Shown here: piece after piece, positions 29,198 to 38,900 of the stretch
Position numbering within the stretch: the stretch's first letter is position 1
Layout of the letters: the number at the start of each line of letters is the position of its first letter
Assembly (NCBI RefSeq): GCF_016741815.1
Contig: NZ_JAERRJ010000008.1
Location: 398,697 to 462,696, forward strand
DNA length: 64,000 nucleotides
Source: Nocardia acididurans
GTDB taxonomy: Bacteria > Actinomycetota > Actinomycetes > Mycobacteriales > Mycobacteriaceae
Reading direction: 5' to 3'
Made by a program: the position numbers and the translations under genes
Notes under the pieces: model-generated
What the model was told of the DNA's origin: nothing
The model's database searches: none
Seen by the model: only the letters and a program-made list of their open reading frames with translations

Positions 29198-29839
29198 TCA
29201 GCCGCGGGCGTCGGTGCGGGCCGCCACGCGCGGTCCGATGAGCGCGAGCGCGGTCTCCACCGCCACCTCGGTGATGCTGGTGACGGGCTGCCCGGCCTCG
29301 ATGGTGGAGGCGATGAGTTCGCGGAATCCGCCGTAGAGGATGGTGGCCATCTGCCGGGTCGGCGGATGCAGTTCGGCGGATTGGAATTTCGGTGAGGCGG
29401 TGAGGTTTTCGATGAGCCCGATGAATGCCTCGGCCTCCTCGTGATGCTGCCGGCGCGCGCTGTCGCCCATGGCGGGCGATTCCCGGATCCAGGCCAGGCT
29501 GATGGTCAGATCCTCCTCCGAGGAGGCGATCCAGGCGGCCACGGCCTGCCGGATCTGCACCTGCCAGGCCGCGTCCGCGTCGACGGCGGCGTAGATGCGT
29601 TCGACGGTGCGCCGGTTCCACTCCGACAGCACCGCGATGAAGCAGTCCTGCTTGCTGCTGAAGTGTTCGTAGAAGGTGCGCCGCGAGGTGCGCGCGTGGC
29701 GCACCACGTCGGCGACGGTAGTGTCCCGGTAGCCGCGTTCGCGCAGGGCCTCGACCATGCCGTCGAGGAGGCGTCGCCGGAACGCGGATTCCGGCGACGT
29801 GTCGGCGATACTCGGTGGCGCGGGTTCGGCACGGGTCAC
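29198..29839 (-). CDS. TetR-family regulator, last gene of the P450/BVMO operon
   Basis: The 213-residue protein has a TetR HTH (TVADVVRHARTSRRTFYEHFSSK, about residues 41-63) and a helical ligand domain. Its start lies four bases after the stop of the EthA-like gene, so it is almost certainly co-transcribed with the operon. In M. tuberculosis ethA is divergent from its own TetR repressor EthR; here the regulator is at the operon's 3' end. The tandem palindromes at 34458-34497 are its obvious candidate targets. Confidence 0.87.
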   Translation of the reverse strand: MTRAEPAPPSIADTSPESAFRRRLLDGMVEALRERGYRDTTVADVVRHARTSRRTFYEHFSSKQDCFIAVLSEWNRRTVERIYAAVDADAAWQVQIRQAVAAWIASSEEDLTISLAWIRESPAMGDSARRQHHEEAEAFIGLIENLTASPKFQSAELHPPTRQMATILYGGFRELIASTIEAGQPVTSITEVAVETALALIGPRVAARTDARG

Positions 29840-29843
29840 GACG

Positions 29844-31313
29844 TCAGCGTAGTTGCCTGCTGCGGACGGCCGATCTCGCGAACCGCATGGTGCCGTCCTC
29901 GATGCGCCCGTGCCGCAGGGTCACCACGTCCTGGGCGTAGTTCATGCCGAGCCGCCACGGTGAGCGGGATCCGGCCTTGGGGAACTCGGCCATACTGCGC
30001 AGTACGTATCCGGCCTGGAAGTCGAGCAGCGGTTGCTCGGTGATGCCCGGATCGGGCCACGGCGTGGCGTGGGTGTACCCGTTGGCGTCCATATGCCGCA
30101 GCAGCCGGCACACGAATTCGCTGACCAGGTCGGCCTTCAGTGTCCAGGAGGCGTTGGTGTAGCCGATGGTGAAGGCGAAGTTGGGCAGCCCGCCCAGCAT
30201 CATGCCCTTGTAGGCCATGGTCGAGGGGAGATCGACCGGCTTGCCGTCGACCGTGAACTCGATGCCGCCGAGCGCCAGCAGTTGCAGGCCGGTGGCGGTG
30301 ACCACGATGTCGGCCTCGAGTTCGCGACCGGATGCCAGGCGGATGCCGTGCGCGGTGAAACGCTCGATGCGATCGGTCACCACCGAGGCCGCGCCCGAGC
30401 CGATGGATCGGAACAGGTCGGCGTCGGGCACCAGGCACAGCCGCTGATCCCACGGCCCATAGCTGGGTTTGAAGTGGACGTCCACGTCGTATCCGGCGGG
30501 CAGCTGTTTGATGGTCTCTTTGCGGAAGAACTCGCGCATCATCCGCGGTCGCCGTTTGCTCAGCTGGTAGATCAGCGTGCTGATGGCGACGTTCTTCCAC
30601 CGGGTGAGGGTGTAGGCGCGGCGCGGACCGAGCAGCTCCCGCAACCGGTTGGCGATGGGGTCCTCGGTGGGCGCGGTCATGATGTAGGTGGGCGAGCGCT
30701 GCAGCATGGTGACGTGCGCGGCCGAATCCGCCAGGGCGGGAACGAGAGTCACGGCGGTGGCCCCGCTGCCGATCACCACCACGCGCTTGCCCGCGTAGTC
30801 CAGGTCCAGCGGCCAGTGCTGCGGATGCACCACCTGTCCGCGGAATTCGCCGAGGCCCGCGAAGTCCGGGGTGTATCCCTGCTCGTAGCGGTAGTAGCCG
30901 CTGCACACGTGCAAGAATGCGCAGGTGAGGGTTTCGCTCTCCCCGTCGTGGTCTACGCGGACCGTCCAGCGCGCCTCGTCGCTGGACCATTCCGCGCCGA
31001 TCACCTTGTGCCCGTAGCGGATTCGCCGGTCGATGCCCGCTTCGGCGGCCGTGTCGCGCACGTAGCGCAGGATGGACGGCCCGTCGGCGATGGCCTTGGT
31101 GTCGGTCCACGGCCGGAATCGGTAGCCGAGGGTGTGCATATCGGAGTCCGAGCGCACGCCCGGATACCGGAACAGATCCCAGGTGCCGCCGATCGCGTCG
31201 CGCGCCTCCAGGATCGCGTAGCCGCGCTGCGGGAACGCCTCCTGCAGGTGGCGGGCCGCGCCGATGCCGGACAGGCCCGCGCCGACGATGAGGACGTCGA
31301 AATGTTCGCTCAA
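29844..31313 (-). CDS. EthA-like Baeyer-Villiger monooxygenase
   Basis: The 489-residue flavoprotein equals M. tuberculosis EthA in length and is similar along its whole sequence (GGTWDLFRYPGVRSDSDMHTLG, PQHWPLDLDYAGKRVVVIGSGATAVTL, SWTLKADLVSEFVCRLL). It has an FAD-binding GAGLSGIGAA near the N-terminus and an NADPH-binding GSGATA motif at about residue 180. Such enzymes turn ketones into esters. The operon context of a P450, an alpha/beta hydrolase and a short-chain dehydrogenase fits a pathway of hydroxylation, oxidation to ketone, ester formation and cleavage. The start overlaps the SDR stop by four bases. Confidence 0.92.
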   Translation of the reverse strand: MSEHFDVLIVGAGLSGIGAARHLQEAFPQRGYAILEARDAIGGTWDLFRYPGVRSDSDMHTLGYRFRPWTDTKAIADGPSILRYVRDTAAEAGIDRRIRYGHKVIGAEWSSDEARWTVRVDHDGESETLTCAFLHVCSGYYRYEQGYTPDFAGLGEFRGQVVHPQHWPLDLDYAGKRVVVIGSGATAVTLVPALADSAAHVTMLQRSPTYIMTAPTEDPIANRLRELLGPRRAYTLTRWKNVAISTLIYQLSKRRPRMMREFFRKETIKQLPAGYDVDVHFKPSYGPWDQRLCLVPDADLFRSIGSGAASVVTDRIERFTAHGIRLASGRELEADIVVTATGLQLLALGGIEFTVDGKPVDLPSTMAYKGMMLGGLPNFAFTIGYTNASWTLKADLVSEFVCRLLRHMDANGYTHATPWPDPGITEQPLLDFQAGYVLRSMAEFPKAGSRSPWRLGMNYAQDVVTLRHGRIEDGTMRFARSAVRSRQLR

Positions 31314-32167
31314 GGCTTGGCTCCCTTGCTGCCGCGTGCCCGGATCGCGCGTTCGACCAGCCCGATCACGCTGAGGTAGTGGGTGGGGGTGATCCGCGCC
31401 AGCGCGTCGATGAGATAGGCGTCCGGGCCGACCAGAATGCGGGCCTTCCCGCGTTCCACGCCCCGGCAGATCACCTCGGCCGCCTTGTCGGGCGTGGTGA
31501 GGGTGACCGCGTCGAATTCGGCGGCCATTTGTTCATGGGTGCGGCCCTTGCCCTCCGGATCTTTCCGCACCCGGGCGTTACGCGCGATATTCGTCTTGAT
31601 GCCGCCCGGATGCACGGTCACCGCGGAGACACCGGTGCCCTTCAGCTCCTGCCGCAGTGCCTCGGTGAAGCCGCGCACCGCGAATTTCGCCGCACAGTAG
31701 GCACTTTCGTAGGGCACGCCGATGAGCCCGTACACGCTGGAGGTGTTCACGACGACGCCCTGGTCCTGTTCGACCAGCAGCGGCAGGAAGGCCCGCGTCC
31801 CGTTGACGACGCCCTCGAAGTTGATCTGCCGCAGCCATTCGTCGTCCTCGGGCACGGCGTCGAGCACCGAGGAGGCCAGGGCCACACCGGCATTGTTGAA
31901 CACCGCCGCCAGGGGCGCGTCGATCCAGTCGCGCACCTCACCGGCGAAGGCGTGCTGATCGGCGGCGTCGCGGACGTCGAGCACCCGGGTGAGCACCGGG
32001 CCGTCGAGCGAGTCCGCCGTCTGCTTCAGCCCGGCCTCGTCGATATCGGCGATGGCCACCGGAGACCCTGTGCGGGAGAGGAATTGGGCGAGACTGCGGC
32101 CGATTCCGGAGGCCGCGCCGGTGATCATCACGGGTCGGCCGGACAGTGGCCTGGCATTAGCGGACAT
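31310..32167 (-). CDS. Short-chain dehydrogenase/reductase
   Basis: The 285-residue SDR has the nucleotide-binding TGAASGIG (residues 16-23), NNAG, and the catalytic Ser-Tyr-Lys within NTSSVYGLIGVPYESAYCAAKFA. The C-terminal extension is typical of membrane-linked actinobacterial SDRs acting on lipophilic alcohols. It overlaps the hydrolase stop upstream by 11 bases and the EthA-like start downstream by four. It probably oxidises an alcohol made by the P450 to a ketone for the monooxygenase; this order is inferred from enzyme classes only. Confidence 0.9.
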   Translation of the reverse strand: MSANARPLSGRPVMITGAASGIGRSLAQFLSRTGSPVAIADIDEAGLKQTADSLDGPVLTRVLDVRDAADQHAFAGEVRDWIDAPLAAVFNNAGVALASSVLDAVPEDDEWLRQINFEGVVNGTRAFLPLLVEQDQGVVVNTSSVYGLIGVPYESAYCAAKFAVRGFTEALRQELKGTGVSAVTVHPGGIKTNIARNARVRKDPEGKGRTHEQMAAEFDAVTLTTPDKAAEVICRGVERGKARILVGPDAYLIDALARITPTHYLSVIGLVERAIRARGSKGAKP

Positions 32168-33056
32168 CGCTGCTCCTCGCCGCGGTGCGAATGTGGTCGT
32201 CGATGAGGTCGGTCAGAATCGGCCAGAGCCCGGCGGGCAGATCGTGGCCCATGCCCGGCACGGTGCGCAGCCGCGCGCCGGGGATGGCGCGGGCGGTGGC
32301 CGCTCCCCCGCTCGGGCTCACCATCAGGTCGCGGTCGCCGTGGACGACCAGCGTCGGCGTGGTGATGCTCCGCATCTCCCGAGTCCTGTTGCCGGACTTG
32401 AAGATCGCGCCGAGCTGGCGGCCGACCCCGGCGGCGGGGCGTTCGTCGCGGTCCCAGGTGAGCGCGGCGGCGGCGCGCACCACGTGCTCGTCGAACGGGT
32501 ACCCGGCGGCCGAGATGTGCCGGTAGATGCGCACCGCGGAGTCGATGTGCTCGTCGCGGGTGCGGGCGGGCGGCGCGAACATGAGCCGCCAGGTGGACAG
32601 CGCGGGGCGGCCGAGTCGCAGTGCGCCCGTGGTGGACATGACCGAGGTCAGCGACCGGACGCGGCCGGGATCGCGGGCGGCGATGGTCTGCCCGATCATG
32701 CCGCCCATGGACATGCCGACGATATGCGTGGACTCCACACCCAGCACATCCAGCAATCCGACTGTGTCCCTTGCCATGTCACCGATGTCGTACTGTTCGG
32801 GCGCCCAGTGCCGCCGCAGCAGGTCGACCGGTCCGGGCGGCCGGAATCGCGCATGCGTCGAGCGGCCGACATCCCGGTTGTCGAAACGGATCACCTGGTA
32901 GCCGCGGTCGATCAGCAAGCGGCACAGGCCATCCGGCCACTCGTGGTACTGCTGGCCGAGTCCGGCGATGAACAGCAGCGGCACCCCGTTCTCGTCGCCG
33001 GATCGCTCATAGGACAGCGTGATTCCCCGGCCGACCTCGGCGAGTTGCTCGCTCAT
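32157..33056 (-). CDS. Alpha/beta hydrolase
   Basis: The 299-residue protein has the alpha/beta fold with the nucleophile elbow GMSMGGMIGQ, the acid residue in VVHGDRDLMVSP and the final His in GMGHDLP. An early NRDVGRSTH motif is common to this esterase branch. The ATG at 33056 overlaps the P450 stop as ATGA, so translation is coupled. It probably hydrolyses the ester formed by the downstream Baeyer-Villiger enzyme. Confidence 0.9.
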   Translation of the reverse strand: MSEQLAEVGRGITLSYERSGDENGVPLLFIAGLGQQYHEWPDGLCRLLIDRGYQVIRFDNRDVGRSTHARFRPPGPVDLLRRHWAPEQYDIGDMARDTVGLLDVLGVESTHIVGMSMGGMIGQTIAARDPGRVRSLTSVMSTTGALRLGRPALSTWRLMFAPPARTRDEHIDSAVRIYRHISAAGYPFDEHVVRAAAALTWDRDERPAAGVGRQLGAIFKSGNRTREMRSITTPTLVVHGDRDLMVSPSGGAATARAIPGARLRTVPGMGHDLPAGLWPILTDLIDDHIRTAARSSDVR

Positions 33057-34441
33057 GCGGTCACCTCGGCCGACCGCGCCGCAGCACCGCCCCGCCGCGC
33101 GGATCCGGTGGCGGCTTCCCCGTCCGCGCCCACGTCCGGCCGGGCCGTGCGGCGGCGCACGATCGCGCGGCCCTTCTTGGCGGGCACCAGCGCGACGCCG
33201 CGGAAGTGGGTGCGTTCCTCGGGCGCGTCGGTGGTTTCGAGGGTGAAATCCCGCAGCAGCGTGCGCAATACGACATTCAGTTCCATGGTGGCGAAGGACG
33301 CGCCGATGCAGCGCCGCGCGCCGCCGCCGAACGGGATCCAGGTCCAGGTGTTGGGCCGTACGCCGAGGAACCGGTCCGGGTCGAAGGCACGCGGGTTCGG
33401 GAACAGTTCCGCGCTGTCGTGCATCCCGCGAATGCTGACGAAGACCGTCTGCCCGCGCGGCAGCGTCCAGCGGCCCAGTTCGAAGGATTCGGCGCAGATC
33501 TTGCGCGCGGTGAAATCGATGACCGGCCGCACCCGCTGCACCTCCACCAGGGTGGCCTCGCGCAGTTCCGATCCGCCCGCGTCGACCTCGGCGACCAAGC
33601 GGCGCAACAGTTCCGGATGCCGGCGCAAGCGTTCGACGGTCCACGCCAGGGTGGTGGCGGTGGTCTCGTGCCCGGCGGTGAGCAGGGTGAGCAGTTCGTC
33701 GGAGATATGGCCGCGGGTCATGGGTGAGCCGTCCTCGTAGCGGGACTGGATCATCATGGCGAGGACGTCGTTGCGGTCGGCGAGGCCGGGGTCGGCGGCG
33801 GTGCGCTCGATCAGGCGGGCCACGATCTCGTCGTATTCGCGGCGGTAGCGGGCGAATCGGGCCCACGGACCGTAGCTGCCGAGGAAGCCGCGCGGCACCG
33901 GCAGCGCCGCCAGCGCCGAGCCGATCAATACCAGTTTCGGTAGCAGCGTGCGCAATTGGTCGAATTCCGCGCCCTCCGCGCCGAAGACCGCGCGCAGGAT
34001 CACATTCAGCGTGATCCGCGACATCGAGTCCATGGTGGGGAATTCCCGGCCGTGCGGCCAGGTCGCCATCTCGCGGATCGCTTCTTCCTCGATGAGCTGT
34101 TCGTAGACCGCGAGGCGGCGGCCGTGGAAGGGCGGGGTCAGCAGCTTGCGCTGCTTGCGATGCTGATCGCCCTTCAGGGAGAACAGCGACCCGGGTCCGA
34201 GGAATTCGCCGAGGTTCACCTCGATGGTGTCCACCTGATCGGTCGGCGCGGTGAACAGCGCCTTCACTTCGGCGGGATCGGACAGGACGACGGCCGATCC
34301 GAATCGCGGCACCGAGACCACGAACGCGGATCCGTACTTTTCGTGCCAGCCTCGCCAGGTGCGCGTGCGCGCCACCATGATCTGCAGTCCTTGGACGAAG
34401 CCGGGCGTCCTCGGACCGTCGGGAAGTTTCGCAGTGGTCAT
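33053..34441 (-). CDS. Cytochrome P450
   Basis: The 462-residue P450 shows the I-helix oxygen-activation motif AGHETT, an ExxR-like EVQRVRP in the K helix, and the heme-binding loop FGGGARRCIG with the thiolate Cys. The C-terminus after about residue 425 is an arginine/alanine-rich tail not needed for the fold. The ATG at 34441 follows GAGGGG; a GTG two codons earlier is possible. As the first gene of a five-gene operon it likely performs the initial hydroxylation. No ferredoxin or ferredoxin reductase gene is nearby, so electron donors must come from elsewhere. Confidence 0.92.
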   Translation of the reverse strand: MTTAKLPDGPRTPGFVQGLQIMVARTRTWRGWHEKYGSAFVVSVPRFGSAVVLSDPAEVKALFTAPTDQVDTIEVNLGEFLGPGSLFSLKGDQHRKQRKLLTPPFHGRRLAVYEQLIEEEAIREMATWPHGREFPTMDSMSRITLNVILRAVFGAEGAEFDQLRTLLPKLVLIGSALAALPVPRGFLGSYGPWARFARYRREYDEIVARLIERTAADPGLADRNDVLAMMIQSRYEDGSPMTRGHISDELLTLLTAGHETTATTLAWTVERLRRHPELLRRLVAEVDAGGSELREATLVEVQRVRPVIDFTARKICAESFELGRWTLPRGQTVFVSIRGMHDSAELFPNPRAFDPDRFLGVRPNTWTWIPFGGGARRCIGASFATMELNVVLRTLLRDFTLETTDAPEERTHFRGVALVPAKKGRAIVRRRTARPDVGADGEAATGSARRGGAAARSAEVTA

Positions 34442-34457
34442 AGCCACCCCTCACCGT

Positions 34458-34497
34458 GGTACTCCTGTGTACCAGCAGAACGGTACGCGCACGTACC
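34458..34497. promoter_or_regulatory. Tandem GGTAC-N6-GTACC palindromes upstream of the P450 operon
   Basis: GGTAC-TCCTGT-GTACC lies at 34458-34473 and GGTAC-GCGCAC-GTACC at 34482-34497, with centres 24 bases apart. The outer parts also form an 11-base inverted repeat, CACCGTGGTAC (34452-34462) with GTACCACGGTG (34493-34503). They lie 17 to 56 bases before the P450 ATG, where a repressor would block the promoter. The operon's own TetR protein is the likely binder. Confidence 0.7.
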
Positions 34498-34583
34498 ACG
34501 GTGTGGCAAGGGTCACTTTCGCGGCGGCCGAAGGGCTTTCGACCTGGGGATGTCCGAATTCGGAAGGTCTGGCGAACGCTCAG

Positions 34584-35774
34584 TTACGGAATATTGTCCT
34601 CGTCCGCGGGTGGCACCGCGGGCTCGGGCAGCGGTCCCGTCGCGGCGTCGATCTGCTCGCTGAGATAGCGCAGGATCACCGTGGCCATGGCCGCCACCGG
34701 CACGGCGAGGAACGCGCCGACGATGCCGTACAGCGAACCGCCCACGGTGATGGCCAGCAGCACCACCACGGCGTGCATCTGCATACTGCGGCTCTGCAGA
34801 ACCGGTTGCAGCACATTGCCTTCCAGCTGCTGCACGATGAGGATGATGGCCAGCACGATGAGCGCGGTCGTCACACCCTTCGACACCAGCGCCACCAGCA
34901 CGGCCAGCGCGCCGGCCACGAACGCGCCGACGATCGGCACGAAGCCGCCGAGGAAGGTGAGCACGGTCAGCACCGCCGCGAGCGGAATGTCGAGCACCAC
35001 CAGGCCGATGCCGATGAAGAACGCGTCGATCAGGCTGACCAGGGCCTGCGTGCGGATGAAGCCGCCGAGGGTGATCCAGACCCGGTTCAGCACCTCCTCG
35101 ACATGGCCGCCGCCGCGGCTGCCGATGAGCGTGTGCAGCCAGGGCAGCAGCTTCGGCCCGTCCTTGACGAAGAAGAAGGCCAGCATGAGCACCAGGAACA
35201 GGGTCACGATGCCGGAGGTCGCGGTGCTGACGCCGCTGAACACGCCGGTGGCGATGCGCTCGGCGCTCGATTGCAGCCGCTGCACGAGCGCGTCGACCGC
35301 CGAATCCAGTTGCTCCTGACGGATGTTCAGCGGCGGGCCCTGCAGCCAGTCGCGCACCCGGTTGATGCCCTCGGTGGACTGGTCGGCCAGATCGGGGGCC
35401 TGATCCACCACCGATGGGACGATGAGTGCGATCACACCGGCGAGCACGCCGATCAGGCCGACCGTGGTGGTGGCGGCCGCCGCGCCGGGCGGGAATCCGT
35501 GTTCGCGCAGCCAGCGGGTGGGCGGCCACAGCACCGTCGCGACCACCAGCGCCAGCGCCATGGGCAGGATCGCCACCCATAGCTTGGCCATGAGGAATCC
35601 GAGCACCCACGCGCCGGCCGCGATGGCGACTATCGCGATGGACCACTTTGCGAGCCACAGGATTCCGTTCCCGATCACCGTGCCGCGATCGGGTTTCGGC
35701 GAGTCGGGCGTGGCCTTCCCGCGGTCGGGGTCGGCCTTCGGCTCGGTGGTGGGTTCGTTCTGGGGCTCGCTCAC
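34584..35774 (-). CDS. AI-2E family (PerM-like) membrane transporter
   Basis: The 396-residue protein has a hydrophilic acidic N-terminus, then about eight hydrophobic helices in the AI-2E/PerM pattern. These include VTLFLVLMLAFFFVKDGPKL, IGLVVLDIPLAAVLTVLTFLGGFVPIVGAFVAG and VAVLLAI-like helices near the end, with the family's GGFVPIVGAF and QLEGNVLQPV motifs. Members export small molecules or ions; despite the name few handle autoinducer-2. The GTG at 35774 gives the usual length. It is divergent from the Pls-family synthetase with about 200 bases between, so it could export or balance something linked to that pathway, but this is only positional. Confidence 0.88.
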   Translation of the reverse strand: MSEPQNEPTTEPKADPDRGKATPDSPKPDRGTVIGNGILWLAKWSIAIVAIAAGAWVLGFLMAKLWVAILPMALALVVATVLWPPTRWLREHGFPPGAAAATTTVGLIGVLAGVIALIVPSVVDQAPDLADQSTEGINRVRDWLQGPPLNIRQEQLDSAVDALVQRLQSSAERIATGVFSGVSTATSGIVTLFLVLMLAFFFVKDGPKLLPWLHTLIGSRGGGHVEEVLNRVWITLGGFIRTQALVSLIDAFFIGIGLVVLDIPLAAVLTVLTFLGGFVPIVGAFVAGALAVLVALVSKGVTTALIVLAIILIVQQLEGNVLQPVLQSRSMQMHAVVVLLAITVGGSLYGIVGAFLAVPVAAMATVILRYLSEQIDAATGPLPEPAVPPADEDNIP

Positions 35775-35980
35775 GCCCCACAGTCTGGCACGATCACGCC
35801 TCTGATCCCGGGATCCGGGCGTTCCGGGCGACGACACCGGATGCCCGGGGACCGCCGCCGACCAGTGCCGACGGTAACGTGAACAGTTGGTCCGCCTGAG
35901 TTTGCCGACCGGTAACCCTTTTGTGAAACAACGGACGTCGAACCGCTGGGCAGCTTTTTCTGAGAGGTGGGTAGGACGTG

Positions 35981-38900
35981 ATGTCGCAGCCGCAGGCCGA
36001 TACCGCGGTGGCACGGAACCTGATGCTGCGGGCGGAATTCGCGCCGCCCGCGCGCACCCTGGTCGACATTCTGGCCGCGACCGCCTCGGCATATCCGGAC
36101 GCGCCCGCCATCGACGACGGCGAGGCGGTGCTCACCTACGCCGAACTGCTCGCCGAAATCGACCACGAAGTCGGCAGACTGGCCGCAGCGGGCGTCCGCC
36201 CCGGCGACCGCGTCGGCGTGCGCATGCCCTCGGGCACCCGCGCCCTCTACGTGACCATCCTCGCCGTCCTGCACGCCGGTGCGGCCTACGTCCCCGTCGA
36301 CGCCGACGACCCCGACGAGCGCGCCCGCCTCGTCTTCGGCGAAGCCCGCGTCAGCGCGATCGTCACCGGTGACGGAATCCGTCCGGGCACCGCGACCGGG
36401 GATGACGAAAGTACGGTCACCACACCCGGATACGGCGATCCGGCAACCGAAGCAGGCACGGCCGCCGCCGCGGCGCGGCAGGAGTCGGGTCCGGCCGCAG
36501 CGCGTCCCGCCACCGCCGACGACGCGTGGATCATCTTCACCTCCGGTTCCACGGGGACGCCGAAAGGCGTTGCGGTGACCCATCGCAACGCGGCCGCGTT
36601 CGTGGACGCGGAGGCGCGGCTGTTCCTGCAGCGCGACCCCATCGGGCCGGGCGATCGGGTGCTGGCGGGGTTGTCGGTGGCCTTCGACGCCTCGTGCGAG
36701 GAGATGTGGCTGGCGTGGCGGAACGGGGCCTGCCTGGTGCCCGCGCCGCGCGCACTGGTGCGGACGGGCGCGGATCTGGGGCCGTGGCTGGTGCGGCGGG
36801 AGATCAGCGTCGTGTCCACGGTGCCGACGCTGGCGGCGACCTGGCCCGCCGAGGCGCTGGATTCGGTGCGGCTGCTCATCTTCGGCGGGGAGGCGGTGCC
36901 GCCGGAATTGGCCGAGCGCCTGGCGGGCGGCGCGGATTCCGAACGCGAGGTGTGGAATACCTACGGGCCGACCGAGGCCACCGTGGTGGCATGTGCCGCG
37001 CTGTTGCACGGGTCGTTCCCGGTGCGGATCGGCCTGCCGCTGGACGGCTGGGATCTCACGGTGATCGACGCCGCCGGAAATCCGGTGGGCGAGGGCGAAT
37101 CCGGGGAACTGGTAATCGGCGGCGTCGGGCTGGCCCGGTATCTGGATCCGGCCAAGGATGCCGAGAAGTACGCCCCGCTGCCGTCCGTCGGCTGGGAAAG
37201 GGCCTATCGCAGTGGCGATCTGGTGCGCAACGACAGCGCCGGGCTGGTGTTCCTCGGGCGGGCCGACGATCAGATCAAACTCGGTGGCCGCCGGATCGAA
37301 CTCGGTGAGATCGACAATGCGCTCCAGCACCTGCCCGGGGTGACCGGGGCTGCCGCCGCGATTCGAAGCACCAAGGCGGGCAACAAGATTCTCGTCGGCT
37401 ACCTGACCGGACCGGATGCCGACTACGACCTCGCCAAGGCCAGAGCCATTCTCGGGGAGGAACTTCCGGCTCCGCTGGTCCCCCGCCTGGCCGTCGTCGC
37501 CGAACTGCCGACCCGCACCTCCGGCAAGGTCGATCGCGACGCGCTGCCCTGGCCGCTGCCCAAAGCCGGTGCGGCGGAGGCCGAAGCCGGTCTCACCGCC
37601 ACCGAGCAGTGGGTGGCGGGCCTCTGGGATTCGATCCTCGGGGCCGAGGTCAACGATCCGAAGGCCGACTTCTTCGATCTGGGCGGCGGTTCGCTGGCCG
37701 CCGCGCAACTGGTGACCGCGCTGCGCGAACGCAACCCGCGCATCACCGTCGCCGACCTCTACGACCATCCCCGGCTCGGCGCGCTGGCCGAGATGATCGA
37801 CGCGAGCGCGCCCACGGTCGCCGTGCGGGAGCGCGTCGTACAGCCGGTTCCGCGCAGCGCCCAGCTGTTCCAGGTGCTGGCCACGATTCCACTGACCACA
37901 CTCACCGGCCTGCAGTGGCTGACCTGGCTGGCCATCGTCGGCAATATCGCCGCCTGGTCGGGGTCGCTGCCCTGGCTGCCGCATCTGTCGTGGTGGTGGG
38001 CGCTCATCGCCTTCCTGCTGTTCATCTCGCCACCGGGCCGCATGGCGCTGTGCATCATCGGTTCCCGGGTACTGCTGCGCGGCGTCGAGGCGGGCAGCTA
38101 CCCGCGCGGCGGTCTCGTCCATCTGCGGTTGTGGACCGCCGTGCGGCTCTCCGAGGCCAGTGGCGCCGAAAACCTGTCCGGCGCACCGTGGATGGTCCCG
38201 TTCGCACGGGCGCTGGGCGCGCGCATCGGCAAGGGCGTCGACCTGCACACCCTGCCGCCGGTGACGGGCATGCTCGTGCTCGGCGACGGCTGCAGTGTGG
38301 AACCCGAGGTCGATCTGTCCGGCTACTGGATCGACGGCGACCTGGTGCACATCGGCCCGATCAGCATCGGCCCCGGCGCGGTCGTCGGCGCGCGCTCGAT
38401 CCTGCTGCCCGGCACCAGGATCGGCAAGAACGCCGAGATCGCGCCCGGTTCCTCGGTATCCGGCAAGGTCAAGGGCGAACAGGAGTGGGCGGGCTCCCCG
38501 GCGGTGAAAGTCGGTAAGGCGCAGCATCGCTGGCCCGATCACACGCCCGCGCGGGCCACGCACTGGGTGGCGATCTTCGGCATCACCTCGATGGTGCTGG
38601 CCGCCGTGCCGATCCTCGGACTCGGCGCGGGCGGCGCGTTCATCGCCTGGTGGATTCGCGATACCGCCACGCTCGGTGCGGCTTTCGGGCGAGCCTTCGC
38701 GATCCTGCCGGTGGCGATGCTGCTCAGCCTGGGCGTCTACGCGGTGGTGACGGTGCTCGCCGTGCGGCTGTTCAGCATCGGCCTCACCGAGGGTTATCAC
38801 CCGGTGCGCAGCCGGGTCGGCTGGCAGGCGTGGTCCACCGAACGGCTGCTGGATTCCGCGCGCACCTTCCTGTTCCCGCTGTATGCCAGTCTGCTGACAC

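Noticed and set aside
33057..34499. Long N-terminal extension of the alpha/beta hydrolase frame
   Set aside because: The extension is the off-frame shadow of the P450 gene; the hydrolase starts at 33056 with an ATGA overlap.
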